A DNA stretch of 44,450 nucleotides from Fidelibacterota bacterium (GCA_011046365.1 DSAS01000045.1:1-44450); one strand, 5' to 3'; positions 26,458 to 35,914 are shown, counted from the first letter of the stretch. Notes: generated from the letters alone by a model not told the origin. Made by a program: numbers and translations.

Positions 26458-27471
26458 TTAAATTTTAAATTTACTCTCAGCACGCTGATTCAGCTTCTCC
26501 TGCAAGACCGGCAGCACCTCAAACAGGTCGGCGACAATCCCGAAATCCGCCACTTGAAATATCTGAGCCTCAGGATCGTTATTGATCGCCACGATATTCT
26601 CGGCAGTTTTTATACCAGCGAGATGTTGCACCGAACCTGAAATTCCGATCGCCACATAGAGTTTGGGGCTGACCGTTTTCCCGCTCAGACCGACCTGCTG
26701 AGGATAAGTCGCCCAGCCAAGGTCCACCACATCCCGCGTTGCCCCGACTGCTGCTTTAAAGTAGGACGCCAGTTGCGCTACCGTTCGAAAATTGTCCTCT
26801 TTTTTGAATCCTTTACCTCCGGCAATTACGATCTCGGCATCCTGGATATTGCTGCCCTCTGCTCCAATCGGTCTGAAATCACGCCGTCGGACCCGGCTTT
26901 TGACCAAATCGTCATTAACTTTTTCATAAATGATTTCACCACTGCGGGACAGGTCCGCCTCCAGCGGTTTATTGGAGTGCGGGCGAACTGTTGCCATCTG
27001 GGGTCGGTGGTTGGGTGTCTTGATGGTTGCCAAAATATTCCCGCCGATAGCCGGTCGGGTCTGGATCAGATTGCCGGTCTCCGGCTCAATATCCAATCCT
27101 GTACAATCGGCTGTCAGACCGGTATTGCAGGTGATGGCAACTGCCGGTGCCACCGTCCGACCAGTGGTAGTAGCGCTGGCGATTAGAATCTCAGGCTGGT
27201 ACTTCTGTATCAGGTGACTCAGACATCTGGTATAGGGTTCGGGAAAAAAATGCTCCAATCCGGGATGCAAGGCGATCAGTACCCTGTCCGCGCCTCGCTG
27301 AAAAAGCTCCTCAATATCCGGTTGACTGATTTGCTTACCCAAAACCACCGCCCAGAGTTCCACCTGGCGTTTATCGGCAAGTTCACGCCCCCGTTTAAGC
27401 AACTCGTAGGAAACCAATCGGATGCGCCCCTCCTGCTGCTCACCTAATATCCAAACACCTTTGTATGCCAT
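26458..27471 (-). CDS. etfA: electron-transfer flavoprotein alpha subunit
   Basis: A 337-residue Etf alpha chain. The C-terminal FAD-binding domain is well preserved (GATRDVVDLGWATYPQQVG, then GKTVSPKLYVAIGISGSVQH), followed by AINNDPEAQIFQVADFGIVAD. The pattern resembles bifurcating/confurcating Etf rather than mitochondrial-type Etf. The chain starts directly with the Etf fold (YKGVWILGEQ), so the N-terminal ferredoxin-like [4Fe-4S] domain reported for the A. woodii lactate dehydrogenase Etf is absent. It is 11 bp from etfB and 18 bp from the dehydrogenase, so one operon. Confidence 0.93.
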   Translation of the reverse strand: MAYKGVWILGEQQEGRIRLVSYELLKRGRELADKRQVELWAVVLGKQISQPDIEELFQRGADRVLIALHPGLEHFFPEPYTRCLSHLIQKYQPEILIASATTTGRTVAPAVAITCNTGLTADCTGLDIEPETGNLIQTRPAIGGNILATIKTPNHRPQMATVRPHSNKPLEADLSRSGEIIYEKVNDDLVKSRVRRRDFRPIGAEGSNIQDAEIVIAGGKGFKKEDNFRTVAQLASYFKAAVGATRDVVDLGWATYPQQVGLSGKTVSPKLYVAIGISGSVQHLAGIKTAENIVAINNDPEAQIFQVADFGIVADLFEVLPVLQEKLNQRAESKFKI

Positions 27472-27482
27472 TTCTAAATCCT

Positions 27483-28280
27483 CTACAATATCTCTTTTTG
27501 CTCCAGAAACGCCAGGAGCTGGTCAACCGCCTCTTCCACCTGCTTATCATCCTTCGGGTACAGAATTACGCCATTCCTGGCAACCTGAGGTTTGGAAATT
27601 TTGACAACCCGGGTCGGCGAGCCCGGCAATCCCAGATACTCTCCCCTAGCTTCAATATCGGCGGGTCCCCAGACCATGTTCTGCATCTTCCGGGCTCTCT
27701 GTTTGCCCCGCAGGGTCGGCAGGCGCGGATAGTTAATCTCCTTGACCACCGTCAGCAGGCAGGGACGGTCAATCTCCAGGATTTCATAGCCGGTTTCCAC
27801 CATTCTTTCAACAACAAAATGCCCGGAATGTAATTCCTTGATCGCACTGACATAGGTGTGGAAAGGAATATCCAGCCAGGCGGCGATGCCGGGACCAACC
27901 TGTCCGGTGTCACCGTCGGTGGCGCGCTCCCCGCATAGAATCAGATCGAAAGCACCGATCTTTTTAATCGCCTGAGCAAGAACATAGGAAGTCGCCCAGG
28001 TATCGGCACCGGCAAACGCCTTGTCGCTCAGCAAAATTCCGTCATCACAACCCATGGCAATCGCTTCTTTCAGAGCCAAGCCGGCTTTCACCGGTCCCAT
28101 GGAAATGGCGATAACCTCGGCGCCGTGTTCCTCTTTCAACGAGACAGCCGCCTCGATTGCATAGAGGTCCAGCGGATTGATGATTGATTCCACCCCTTCG
28201 CGCACCATGGTGCCGGTTTCCGGGTCCATTTTGACATTACTGGTCTCAGGAACCTGCTTGATGGGTACAATGATTTTCAA
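27483..28280 (-). CDS. etfB: electron-transfer flavoprotein beta subunit
   Basis: A 265-residue Etf beta chain, partner of the alpha chain. It begins with the family start KIIVPIKQVPE, includes INPLDLYAIEAAVSLKE and the nucleotide loop CGERATDGDTGQVGPGIA. The stretch around NPLDLYA/EAAVSLK resembles bifurcating Etf proteins that bind a second FAD instead of AMP. The start codon is TTG at 28280 with GAGGAG six bases upstream; no ATG nearby would give the conserved N-terminus. It is the first gene of the etfB-etfA-dehydrogenase run. Confidence 0.93.
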   Translation of the reverse strand: MKIIVPIKQVPETSNVKMDPETGTMVREGVESIINPLDLYAIEAAVSLKEEHGAEVIAISMGPVKAGLALKEAIAMGCDDGILLSDKAFAGADTWATSYVLAQAIKKIGAFDLILCGERATDGDTGQVGPGIAAWLDIPFHTYVSAIKELHSGHFVVERMVETGYEILEIDRPCLLTVVKEINYPRLPTLRGKQRARKMQNMVWGPADIEARGEYLGLPGSPTRVVKISKPQVARNGVILYPKDDKQVEEAVDQLLAFLEQKEIL

Positions 28281-28561
28281 CGGCTGCTCCTCATTCTTTA
28301 ACGATAATCAATCCTGGTGTTAAACATATGATCTGACTATTTTAATCTCATTTTTCACCGAAGGCAGATATAAAAATTTACCCGGTTATCTTTTTCTGTC
28401 TCATTCTGTCAATCATAATTAGTGACCGGTAATTTAAGAATTTCAATTCCGATATACCATAACTGTCTGCCGCCCTTCTGAAGCGGTATATTATGACAAT
28501 CAATCTGTATAGAAAAGGAATCCGGGTGAAAATTTAATCCTGCGAGAATATAGAAAACCGC
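28281..28561. other. 281-bp non-coding gap upstream of etfB
   Basis: No gene is supported here. On the minus strand it should hold the etfB promoter: a TTGACA hexamer lies at 28407-28412, but no good -10 box follows at the right distance. A widely spaced 7-bp inverted repeat (ATATACC 28452-28458, GGTATAT 28485-28491) encloses a weak CCGC/GCGG hairpin without a T-run. No convincing terminator for the nqr-side genes was found. Confidence 0.4.
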
Positions 28562-28735
28562 TTATAAAACCCGGCAATTGCATTCTGAATCGCCGGATTT
28601 GTGGGGAGAACAGCTGCCGCCGTCGCAATGACAGCCGGAATTTCGCCCATCCCTCCTGGCAAACAGAACGATCGTCATCACCGCAATAAATACCAGCATA
28701 ACAACAATCGTAAGGCTGATAATTTTTAATACCAT
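28562..28735 (-). CDS. nqrM: small Cys-rich membrane protein, possible divergent NqrM
   Basis: A 57-residue protein: one N-terminal membrane helix (about residues 5-27, IISLTIVVMLVFIAVMTIVL) followed by a basic ARRDGR turn and a short soluble tail with five cysteines in the pattern C-x-C-x5-C, then C-x-C near the end. NqrM (DUF539), needed to mature the Na+-NQR iron centre bound between NqrD and NqrE, has the same architecture of one helix plus a four-Cys tail and lies at the end of nqr operons. Here the gene is the last of the nqr run and its ATG follows the CBS-gene stop by two bases. The spacing of cysteines is not the canonical one, so FeoB-associated Cys-rich membrane proteins are an alternative. 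Confidence 0.55.
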   Translation of the reverse strand: MVLKIISLTIVVMLVFIAVMTIVLFARRDGRNSGCHCDGGSCSPHKSGDSECNCRVL

Positions 28736-28737
28736 AC

Positions 28738-29196
28738 TCAGGACTTTTTCTTCGGTTTCCAGCGCCAGTTTTCGTAATAATCCCAACTGATGGATTCCAT
28801 TTCGCGGGTGCGCTCATTCAGGCAGGCTTTGGTGACATCGCCCGCCGACAGGATACCGATAAACCGCCCCTCTTTTTCGACAAAAATGTGGCGGATGCGC
28901 TTTCCCAGAATCTTGTCCAGCAGCAGGTAAATCGGATCGTTATAGGGGGCGCTGAACAGATTGGTCGTCATAACATCCCTGATAATGATAGATTCCGGAT
29001 CGAATTTGCGCCCCGCCGCTAGTTTTAACAGGTCCCGCTCGGTGAAAATACCGACCACTTGTTCACCATCTTTAACGACCGTCGCACCGATGTCATTTGC
29101 TACCATTGTTTTCAAAGTATCCGCAAGAGTGGTATCCTGCTGGACGCTTATCATCGGGCGATCTTTTTCGTTGAGGACATCCTCAGCTAATTTCAT
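28738..29196 (-). CDS. CBS-domain pair protein
   Basis: A 152-residue soluble protein made of two CBS motifs (a Bateman module). The first is at about 12-70 (TLADTLKTMVANDIGATVVK, GIFTERDLLKLA) and the second at about 75-135 (IRDVMTTNLFS, HIFVEKEGRFIGILSAGDVTKA). Such modules bind adenosine nucleotides or other ligands and regulate attached or partner proteins. It is stand-alone here, 21 bp after nqrF with GAGG before its ATG, and two bases before the small Cys-rich membrane protein. Energy-state control of the Na+ pump is a possible role, from position only. Confidence 0.85.
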   Translation of the reverse strand: MKLAEDVLNEKDRPMISVQQDTTLADTLKTMVANDIGATVVKDGEQVVGIFTERDLLKLAAGRKFDPESIIIRDVMTTNLFSAPYNDPIYLLLDKILGKRIRHIFVEKEGRFIGILSAGDVTKACLNERTREMESISWDYYENWRWKPKKKS

Positions 29197-29217
29197 ATTC
29201 GACCTCGTATTTTCGTT

Positions 29218-30450
29218 TTAACCGAAATCATCATACATAATATTTTCCGGTTCCACACCGAGACTGTCCAGCATGTGAATGACAGCCTCATTCATCAGGG
29301 GCGGTCCGCAGATGTAATATTCACAATCCTCGGGCGCCGGATGATCTTTTAGATAAGACTCGAACAGCACATGGTGGATGAAGCCACACTTGCCGGTCCA
29401 TTTATCTTCCGGCATCGGCTCGGATAATGCCAGATTCCAGCTGAAATTGGTATGTTTTTTCGCCAGCTCGTCGAATTCCTCGGCATAAAAGACCTCCCGC
29501 AGACTGCGGGCACCGTACCAGAATGAAATCTTCCGTTTACTCTTAAGCCGCTTCAACTGGTCGAAAATATGGGAACGCATGGGCGCCATCCCGGCACCAC
29601 CACCGATAAATACCATCTCCTTTGCGCTCCCTTTGGCGAAAAATTCACCGTAGGGACCGGAAATCGTCACCCCGTCACCCGTTTTCAAATTAAAAATATA
29701 GGAGGACATCTTGCCGGGCGGTGCATCCGGTTTCTCCCGTGGCGGCGTGGCAATCCGCACATTCAGCATGATAATGCCCCTCTCATCCGGATAATTTGCC
29801 ATGGAATAGGCGCGTACCACCTCCTCTTCCACAATGGATTCATGGCGCAAAAGATCATAGCGATCCCAATCCTCCCGGTATTTGTCTTCAATTTCGAAAT
29901 CCGTGAATTTGACCCTGTGCGGTGGCGCCTCGATCTGAATATAGCCACCCGCCCGGAAATTGACCTCTTCGCCTTCCGGTAACTCCAGAATCAGCTCTTT
30001 GATAAAGGTCGCCACGCCCCGGTTGGATTTTACCCGGCATTCCCATTTGCGGACATCAAATATTTCCGGCGGCAGCTGCAGCTGCAAATCCTCCTTCACC
30101 GCCACCTGACACGCCAGCCGGACACCCTCCCGGGCTTCTCTCCGATTGATATGGGTCGCTTCGGTGGGCAACAACGGTCCGCCCCCTGTAGTGATGACAC
30201 ATTTGCACATCCCGCAGGTGCCGCCGCCGCCGCAGGCGGATGCCAGATATATCTCGTTGTCCGCTAAAACGTTCAGCAGCTTGCCGCCAATCGGCACCTC
30301 CAGCGATTTTTCAGGATTATCATTGATGCTGATGCGGACATTACCACTGGGAACCAGCCGGGACTTGGCAACGAGAATCAAAACAACCAGCGCCAGCACG
30401 ATCAACGTAAACATGACCACACCCAGAACTATGAGAGCTATTCCCGACAC
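29218..30450 (-). CDS. nqrF: Na+-NQR subunit F (NADH dehydrogenase, FAD and 2Fe-2S)
   Basis: A 410-residue electron-input subunit. The N-terminal membrane helix is residues 4-28. The plant-type ferredoxin domain has ligands C73, C79, C82 and C114 ([18 protein letters not shown]). The ferredoxin-reductase part binds FAD at RAYSMANYP and NADH at [12 protein letters not shown], ending in the usual CGPPLMNEA and aromatic MYDDFG. All cofactor ligands are intact, so it should oxidise NADH and pass electrons into the pump. The start is GTG at 30450 with AGGA six bases upstream, 9 bp after nqrE. Confidence 0.96.
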   Translation of the reverse strand: MSGIALIVLGVVMFTLIVLALVVLILVAKSRLVPSGNVRISINDNPEKSLEVPIGGKLLNVLADNEIYLASACGGGGTCGMCKCVITTGGGPLLPTEATHINRREAREGVRLACQVAVKEDLQLQLPPEIFDVRKWECRVKSNRGVATFIKELILELPEGEEVNFRAGGYIQIEAPPHRVKFTDFEIEDKYREDWDRYDLLRHESIVEEEVVRAYSMANYPDERGIIMLNVRIATPPREKPDAPPGKMSSYIFNLKTGDGVTISGPYGEFFAKGSAKEMVFIGGGAGMAPMRSHIFDQLKRLKSKRKISFWYGARSLREVFYAEEFDELAKKHTNFSWNLALSEPMPEDKWTGKCGFIHHVLFESYLKDHPAPEDCEYYICGPPLMNEAVIHMLDSLGVEPENIMYDDFG

Positions 30451-30459
30451 AAGCAGTCC

Positions 30460-31071
30460 TTACAATTGAATTCCCGAAAACAGCATAAAGGCAATCGCCA
30501 TCAATCCTACTGTAATAAAAGTAATTCCCAAACCCCGCAACCCGGCGGGCACATTGCTGTATTTCATTTTTTCCCGAACGCCGGCTAAGGCGATGATTGC
30601 CAGGGCAAAGCCGGTGCCCGAGCCCAGACCAAACACCACACTTTCGGGAAAATTGTAACTGCGCTCCACCATAAACAGCGAGCCGCCGAGAATCGCACAG
30701 TTTACCGTGATTAAAGGCAGAAATATTCCCAGCGCATGGTAGAGTGTAGGGATGAATTTATCCAGCACCATCTCCAGAATCTGGACCATTGCGGCGATGA
30801 CTCCGATGTAGGTTATCAACCCCAGAAAACTCAAATCCACCTCCGGCAGCCCTGCCCAGGCTAAGGCGCCGTCGGCGATAATATAGTGATTGAGCAGATT
30901 GTTGACCGGTACAGTAATAGTCTGCACCACAACTACCGCCAATCCCAGACCGGTCGCCGTCTCCACCTTTTTGGAAACCGCCAGGAAGGTGCACATACCG
31001 AGGAAAAACGCCAGCGCCATATTCTCAATGAAGACAGATTTGATAAAAAGACTTAAATAGTGCTCCAGCAT
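30460..31071 (-). CDS. nqrE: Na+-NQR subunit E
   Basis: A 203-residue integral membrane protein with six predicted helices. It pairs with NqrD in an inverted arrangement that holds an iron-sulfur centre in the membrane. The two cysteines expected to bind it are C27 ([10 protein letters not shown]) and C125 (TVNCAILGG). Family segments such as [20 protein letters not shown] and [12 protein letters not shown] are clear. The gene starts 3 bp after the nqrD stop with GAGGG seven bases before ATG. Confidence 0.96.
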   Translation of the reverse strand: MLEHYLSLFIKSVFIENMALAFFLGMCTFLAVSKKVETATGLGLAVVVVQTITVPVNNLLNHYIIADGALAWAGLPEVDLSFLGLITYIGVIAAMVQILEMVLDKFIPTLYHALGIFLPLITVNCAILGGSLFMVERSYNFPESVVFGLGSGTGFALAIIALAGVREKMKYSNVPAGLRGLGITFITVGLMAIAFMLFSGIQL

Positions 31072-31074
31072 CTC

Positions 31075-31695
31075 CTAACCCTCCTGCACCTGTTCCGGCT
31101 TCCAGGTGCGCAGCGCCCAGATAATTAATGCAATCAGAAAAAAGGCGCTAGGCGGCAGCACAAAGAGCCCGTTTGGCACGTACCAGCCACCTTCCGTATA
31201 CACCGGCAAAACCTGAAAACCCAGCAGTTTCCCCGATCCGATCAGCTCCCGGAAAAATCCTACCGTCAGCAGGATGACCGTATAGCCCAGCCCGTTGCCG
31301 ATGCCGTCCAGAAAACTCTCCCAGGGGGGATTCTTCAGGGCAAAAGCCTCCGCCCGCCCCATGATGATACAGTTGGTAATGATCAGCCCCACATAGACTG
31401 ACAGCTGCTTGCTGATGTTGTAGGCAAATGCTTTGATAATCTGATCGGCAATGATCACCAGCGACGCAATGATGGTCATCTCCACGATGATCCGGATGCT
31501 GCCGGGAATATGTTTGCGGATCAGACTGACCGAAAGATTGGAAAAAGCCAGCACAAAGGTCACCGCCAGAGACATGACCAGCGCCGTCTCCAGCTTGGCG
31601 GTTACCGCCAGTGCCGAGCAGATGCCCAGAATCTGGAAGGCAATTGGGTTTTCATTGAAAATCGGAGTAGTTAGAATTTTCTTCATTTTGCCCAT
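31075..31695 (-). CDS. nqrD: Na+-NQR subunit D
   Basis: A 206-residue six-helix membrane subunit, homologous to NqrE. Cysteines C26 ([10 protein letters not shown]) and C109 ([13 protein letters not shown]) match the iron-ligand positions; [12 protein letters not shown] and the C-terminal [10 protein letters not shown] are typical. ATG 31695 (MGKMKKIL) has GGAGGG at acceptable distance; ATG 31686 would give the common ATGA overlap with the nqrC stop and is a close alternative. Confidence 0.95.
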   Translation of the reverse strand: MGKMKKILTTPIFNENPIAFQILGICSALAVTAKLETALVMSLAVTFVLAFSNLSVSLIRKHIPGSIRIIVEMTIIASLVIIADQIIKAFAYNISKQLSVYVGLIITNCIIMGRAEAFALKNPPWESFLDGIGNGLGYTVILLTVGFFRELIGSGKLLGFQVLPVYTEGGWYVPNGLFVLPPSAFFLIALIIWALRTWKPEQVQEG

Positions 31696-32486
31696 GGCGA
31701 TTCGCCCTCCCATAATCGCTCCAGAAAATGACCGTAGCCGTTCTCACCCAGCCAGAAACGCACCAAATCGTTTACGCCGCGGGTGGTGATTGTCGCACCC
31801 GACAAACCATCAATCCGATGCACTGCGTTAGCGTCTGCGGGATTGACTTTATTCTTGATAACCTCAATTTTTAAATTGCCCGCAGCGTCGCAGATCCGTT
31901 TGCCGATCCAGCTGCGCTTCCAGGCAGGATTGTCCACTTCGCCACCCAAGCCCGGCGTTTCACCATGCTCATAAAAAGTAAACCCCTGCACCGTGACCCC
32001 GTTGCTATCCAGGGCAATGAAGCCGTACATGGTCGACCAGAGCCCCTTACCGTAGATCGGCAGGATAACCTTCTCGACCCGACCGGCTTCTCTGACCCAA
32101 TAAACTGTCATATATTTTGGAATCTGCCTGATCTGGGCAAGGTCCGCTCCGGCTGTCAGATTGCGATTATATCGCCGATTTTTCGCCATTGCTTTGATGT
32201 CAAATTTCTCCGGACTGAGCAAATCGGTATAATCATCTTCAGATAAAATAGTACCACTCTGGAGCTCGATGATGTCCGCTTCGATTTTTTCATTGAATAA
32301 TTTCTGAATATCGGCAGCGGCGTAGGAAATATTGCCGGCATCAAGGATATTGCGCAGTTTATCCAGCCGTCGGTTCCTGTCCTGAATGCTTTTTAAACTC
32401 ACCGCCGCCGTGGAAACCAGTACCGAACAGACCAGGCAGACACCCAGCGCCACCATAATCGTCTTACGGGTACTATCCGTTGACAT
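31683..32486 (-). CDS. nqrC: Na+-NQR subunit C (covalent FMN)
   Basis: A 267-residue subunit anchored by one N-terminal helix (about 9-31) with a periplasmic FMN-binding domain. The covalent flavin site is the threonine T232 in [12 protein letters not shown], the intact motif recognised by the flavin transferase ApbE. Other family segments are [13 protein letters not shown] and [12 protein letters not shown]. The start at ATG 32486 has GGAGG upstream and overlaps the end of nqrB by 14 bp. No apbE gene is in the window. Confidence 0.95.
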   Translation of the reverse strand: MSTDSTRKTIMVALGVCLVCSVLVSTAAVSLKSIQDRNRRLDKLRNILDAGNISYAAADIQKLFNEKIEADIIELQSGTILSEDDYTDLLSPEKFDIKAMAKNRRYNRNLTAGADLAQIRQIPKYMTVYWVREAGRVEKVILPIYGKGLWSTMYGFIALDSNGVTVQGFTFYEHGETPGLGGEVDNPAWKRSWIGKRICDAAGNLKIEVIKNKVNPADANAVHRIDGLSGATITTRGVNDLVRFWLGENGYGHFLERLWEGESPWAK

Positions 32487-33678
32487 AGCGCGCCTGCCTC
32501 CGTTTAATATGGGCATTAATAAAAATCCGGTCAATAATCGGCGCAAAGACATTCCCGAAAAGAATCGCCAGCATCATGCCCTCGGGAAACGCCGGGTTGA
32601 TGACCCGGATCAGAACAACCAGGACACCGATCAGCAAACCGTAGAGATATTTGCCCGGGTTAGTCATCGCCGCCGTTACCGGATCGGTCGCCATAAACAC
32701 TGTCCCAAAGGCAAATCCGCCCAACACCAGATGCCACCAGGGCGTCACCTGAAATAGCGCGTTTGTTGCGCTGCCAATCAGGTTGAATAAAAGCGACGTG
32801 CCCAGCATTCCAAAAAGAATACTCAGCATGATCCGCCAGGAACCAATGCCGGTAAAGACCAGAATCACGGCGCCAAGCAGGCACGCCAAAGTCGAGGTCT
32901 CCCCCATGGAACCGGGAATAAACCCCAAAAAGGCATCCCACCAGCGCGTCCCGAATTGGCTCAACGGGTCCGCCAGCTGCGCCAGGGGCGTCGCCCGGCT
33001 GATTCCATCCACCGCCACCCAGACATTGTCGCCCGAGATTTGCGCCGGATAGGAAAAAAAGAGGAACGCCCGTCCCACCAATGCCGGGTTTAAAACATTC
33101 ATCCCCACACCGCCGAAAACCTCCTTTCCGATGACCACGCCAAAGCTGATGCCCAGCGCCACCTGCCAGTACGGCATTGTCGGCGGCAGAATCAGCGGAA
33201 AAAGCAAACTCGTAACAAAAAATCCCTCGGCGATCTCATGCCGGCGCACGGTGGCAAACAGCACCTCCCAGAAACCGCCGACAGCCAAAGTGACAAAATA
33301 AACCGGAAAAAAGTAGAGAGCGCCGTGGAAGAGATTAGCCCAAAAATGGTGCGGATTGAATCCAACCCCCAACCAGTGCACAACCCGCTGCTGCCAGGTA
33401 TTCAGCGGAACCGAATCCAGCCCGAAAATAATGAGATTCGCCTGCAATCCGGTGTTGTAAAGCGCCATGGCAATCGCCGGAATCAGCGCCACAATCACCG
33501 TTACCATCATGCGCTTGAGGTCTATGACGTCACGTACGTGAATCGTCGAACGGGTGACTTTACCCGGTGAGTAGAGAAAAGTATCAATCGCTTCGAAAAG
33601 ATAATAAAAACGCTCCAGTTTTTCGCCTTTTCGGAAATGTCGCGCCTGCTTATCCAGAAATTTTCGCAACACCTGCAC
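32473..33678 (-). CDS. nqrB: Na+-NQR subunit B (membrane, covalent FMN)
   Basis: A 401-residue multi-helix subunit that carries FMN and riboflavin and probably forms the sodium path. The N-terminus ([23 protein letters not shown]) matches NqrB, as do [10 protein letters not shown] and [12 protein letters not shown]. The expected flavin-linking threonine is T230, but the local motif reads [11 protein letters not shown]: the usual SGAT is SRAT, with R228 in place of Gly. The start is GTG at 33678, overlapping the nqrA stop by one base (TAGTG), with AAGGAAGG just upstream. The rest of the protein looks normal. Confidence 0.95.
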   Translation of the reverse strand: MQVLRKFLDKQARHFRKGEKLERFYYLFEAIDTFLYSPGKVTRSTIHVRDVIDLKRMMVTVIVALIPAIAMALYNTGLQANLIIFGLDSVPLNTWQQRVVHWLGVGFNPHHFWANLFHGALYFFPVYFVTLAVGGFWEVLFATVRRHEIAEGFFVTSLLFPLILPPTMPYWQVALGISFGVVIGKEVFGGVGMNVLNPALVGRAFLFFSYPAQISGDNVWVAVDGISRATPLAQLADPLSQFGTRWWDAFLGFIPGSMGETSTLACLLGAVILVFTGIGSWRIMLSILFGMLGTSLLFNLIGSATNALFQVTPWWHLVLGGFAFGTVFMATDPVTAAMTNPGKYLYGLLIGVLVVLIRVINPAFPEGMMLAILFGNVFAPIIDRIFINAHIKRRQARYVNG

Positions 33679-35039
33679 TAACCTTCCTTCTCAATCATGG
33701 TTAATACCCGGCGCAGATTTTCACCATGCTCAATCTTTGACGGACAGACATAGGTGCAGAGCGCCAAATCCTCCTCCGCCAGCTCCAGACAACCCAGCTT
33801 TTCCGCCTCTTCAATATCGTCCATCGCCAGAGCCCGGAGCAGAAAGGTCGGCAGAATATTAAGAGGCATTACCTTTTCATAACTGCCGATCGGCACAATG
33901 GCGCGGACACCGCCGTGCAGATTTGTACTGAATTCAATCTTTTGACGAGGCAACAGTTTGGAAGCCACGATGTTCTGCACCGAGTGCAGATGCAAACCGG
34001 GATTCAGCCAGCCGAATAGTTTACGAATGCCGCCCTCATGAATGACCGTCACCTGCTGATGGAAGCGACCCAAAAAACCCAGCGCATCATCTGTCCGATA
34101 GCCGTGGAGCACCGAACCGGATATTATTCGTTGCCAACCCGCCTGTAATTCGCCTTTTATCAAATCTGTAAGGTTCGCCCCGAGGCGCGTTTTCACCAAA
34201 CGCGGTTGTTTCACCCGCGGTCCGGCGAGCGCAATAATCCGCTCGGACAATATTTTACCATATAAAAAAAGATACCCGACGGCAATGACATCCTGAGCCA
34301 TGAGATGCCAGACCTGCCTCGTCCGGGAGACCGGATCGAGAAAGTGAATATGCGTCCCCACATTGCCCGCCGGATGCGGTCCGTCAAACTCCACTATTTT
34401 CAAATTCGCAACATCTGCCACCGATACGTCTGTGGAGGTGGATTTACAGAGGAACAGATTACCGTCGGTGAGTCCTGAGATGACCCGCATACCGGCTATA
34501 AATTCGGCGCTTCTCCTGCGGATAATTGCCGCAACATCCGGCGCCAGTGGATTGGTGTCCATCGCCGTGACAAAGATCGAATGCGGGACGCTCTCCGGAT
34601 CAGCGACTTTTTCAAAAGGTCGGCTGCGAATCGCCGCCCAGACCCCTGATTCAAGCAGTCGGGCAATGATTGCATCCCGATTCAGCGATTCCAGCTGCTT
34701 TTCAGAAAAGCTTCGAAAGCCTAATTCGGCATCACCATCCAGTTGAATAACGATGGATAAAAAGCGGCGTTTTTCACCGCGATTGATTTCGACAATTTCA
34801 CCACTACCGGGTGCCGTAAAGCGGATCACGGGCTTCTTTTTATCAGTAAAAAGTAACTGTCCCAGCTTGACACGATCACCCACCGCCACGGCAAAATCCG
34901 GCTGCATGCCGATATAATCCGGACCCAGCAATGCAACCTGCCCAACCGGTCTCACCTCCGAAATCTTCTGTTCCGGAGCACCATCAATGGGAAGGTTCAA
35001 CCCTTTTTTCAGTTTGATCAAGCTGACCGCTCCGCTCAT
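33678..35039 (-). CDS. nqrA: Na+-NQR subunit A
   Basis: A 453-residue soluble subunit on the cytoplasmic face, associated with ubiquinone-site function. The start [17 protein letters not shown] is the family hallmark, followed by lipoyl-like segments ([33 protein letters not shown]) and the C-terminal [13 protein letters not shown]. It is the first of the six nqr genes, all six in the standard A-B-C-D-E-F order. The 37-bp gap from the DsrE-like gene has no clear terminator, so it may be transcribed together with the sulfur-related genes upstream. Confidence 0.95.
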   Translation of the reverse strand: MSGAVSLIKLKKGLNLPIDGAPEQKISEVRPVGQVALLGPDYIGMQPDFAVAVGDRVKLGQLLFTDKKKPVIRFTAPGSGEIVEINRGEKRRFLSIVIQLDGDAELGFRSFSEKQLESLNRDAIIARLLESGVWAAIRSRPFEKVADPESVPHSIFVTAMDTNPLAPDVAAIIRRRSAEFIAGMRVISGLTDGNLFLCKSTSTDVSVADVANLKIVEFDGPHPAGNVGTHIHFLDPVSRTRQVWHLMAQDVIAVGYLFLYGKILSERIIALAGPRVKQPRLVKTRLGANLTDLIKGELQAGWQRIISGSVLHGYRTDDALGFLGRFHQQVTVIHEGGIRKLFGWLNPGLHLHSVQNIVASKLLPRQKIEFSTNLHGGVRAIVPIGSYEKVMPLNILPTFLLRALAMDDIEEAEKLGCLELAEEDLALCTYVCPSKIEHGENLRRVLTMIEKEG

Positions 35040-35076
35040 TGAGAGTAATTTAAGATTTTACAAGCGTATAAACCAA

Positions 35077-35571
35077 TCAGGTAAAAATAATCTGCGCTCC
35101 GGCGGACATTTCATAAAACTCGCCGACCGTGAGGACCTTATCCACCTCTGGACAGAAATCCGCCACGGTCAGATCAAACATATCCACGGTCGCCTTACAG
35201 GCGTAGAGTTTGCCGCCGGCGGCACTGATCATCTCGATAAACTCCCGCACCGGCGGTATGTCCAGCTTCTCCATGGTTCGGTTCATCATCCAAGTAGCAA
35301 ACGCCGACATACCGGGCAGGGCACCCAGGAGCGTCGGCAGCGGCAACCCCTTGGCATCGGGCACCCGCATCGCCGGATTGCCCACCGTGGCGATCCTGAT
35401 CTTATCCATATATTTATCCAGCACGGCATAAAGTCCGAAAAAGGTGAAAAACAGGTTTGCCTCAATGCCCTCCATCCGGGCACCGTTCGCCATGATCAGA
35501 CCGGGATAAATCCCTTCCAGTGAGCCCCGGGAAACTACGATAGAGACCTTTTTAATTTTTTCTTCAGCCAT
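35077..35571 (-). CDS. DsrE/DsrF-like sulfur-relay family protein (DsrE2 type)
   Basis: A 164-residue protein of the DsrE/DsrF/DrsH-like family, whose members carry or sense persulfide sulfur. The N-terminal strand-loop (VSIVVSRGSLEGIYPGL) and the helical middle part (LPGMSAFATWMMNRTMEKL) are like DsrE2 proteins. C125 (KLYACKATVDMF) is at the conserved sulfur-carrier position, with a second Cys at C140 (ADFCPEV). It is 11 bp downstream of the TusE-like gene and 37 bp upstream of nqrA. Sulfur transfer among this protein, the TusE-like protein and the SQR-like flavoprotein is the natural reading. Confidence 0.85.
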   Translation of the reverse strand: MAEEKIKKVSIVVSRGSLEGIYPGLIMANGARMEGIEANLFFTFFGLYAVLDKYMDKIRIATVGNPAMRVPDAKGLPLPTLLGALPGMSAFATWMMNRTMEKLDIPPVREFIEMISAAGGKLYACKATVDMFDLTVADFCPEVDKVLTVGEFYEMSAGAQIIFT

Positions 35572-35582
35572 TTTACACCTCT

Positions 35583-35897
35583 CTAAACACAGCTGACCGG
35601 CTTTTCCAGACCGGCAATTTTCGTCGCTTTTTTCAACGGTCCGTCGGGAAAAAGCCGGTACAAGGTCTTGGTATCCACAACACCGGACTTCGTCAGCCGG
35701 CGAATGCTCGGCAGTTTGCCGTTTTCCGCTACCTCTTTACGAAGATACTCCAGAACCTGCCAGTGCTGATCGGTCAGATCGATTCCCTCTTCCTTCGCAA
35801 TGGCAACGGCGACGTCCTTTGTCCATTGCGACGAATCGGTCAGATAGCCCTCTTCATTTACGTTAATGTCTACTCCGGCAAGATGTTTTATTGCCAT
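35583..35897 (-). CDS. tusE: TusE/DsrC-family sulfur-relay protein, single cysteine
   Basis: A 104-residue protein of the DsrC/TusE/DsvC family, which carries sulfur on a flexible C-terminal arm. The core is typical: INVNEEGYL, WTKDVAVAIAKEEGI, HWQVLEYLRK, LYRLFPDGPLKKA. The arm ends in KPVSCV, giving the penultimate cysteine C103. The second cysteine that true DsrC has about eleven residues earlier is replaced by threonine (KKATKIAG), so this is a TusE-like or regulatory homologue and not a substrate protein for dissimilatory sulfite reductase. AAGGAG is six bases before ATG. Longer in-frame starts overlap the preceding gene and are not needed. Confidence 0.9.
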   Translation of the reverse strand: MAIKHLAGVDINVNEEGYLTDSSQWTKDVAVAIAKEEGIDLTDQHWQVLEYLRKEVAENGKLPSIRRLTKSGVVDTKTLYRLFPDGPLKKATKIAGLEKPVSCV

Positions 35898-35914
35898 GAT
35901 ATACTCCTTTTTTA

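Noticed and set aside
28500-28817. Alternative 105-codon frame overlapping the small Cys-rich protein and the CBS gene end
   Set aside because: It overlaps two better frames, has no ribosome site and no membrane or domain pattern; the 57-residue frame has a clean helix plus Cys tail and operon-like spacing.
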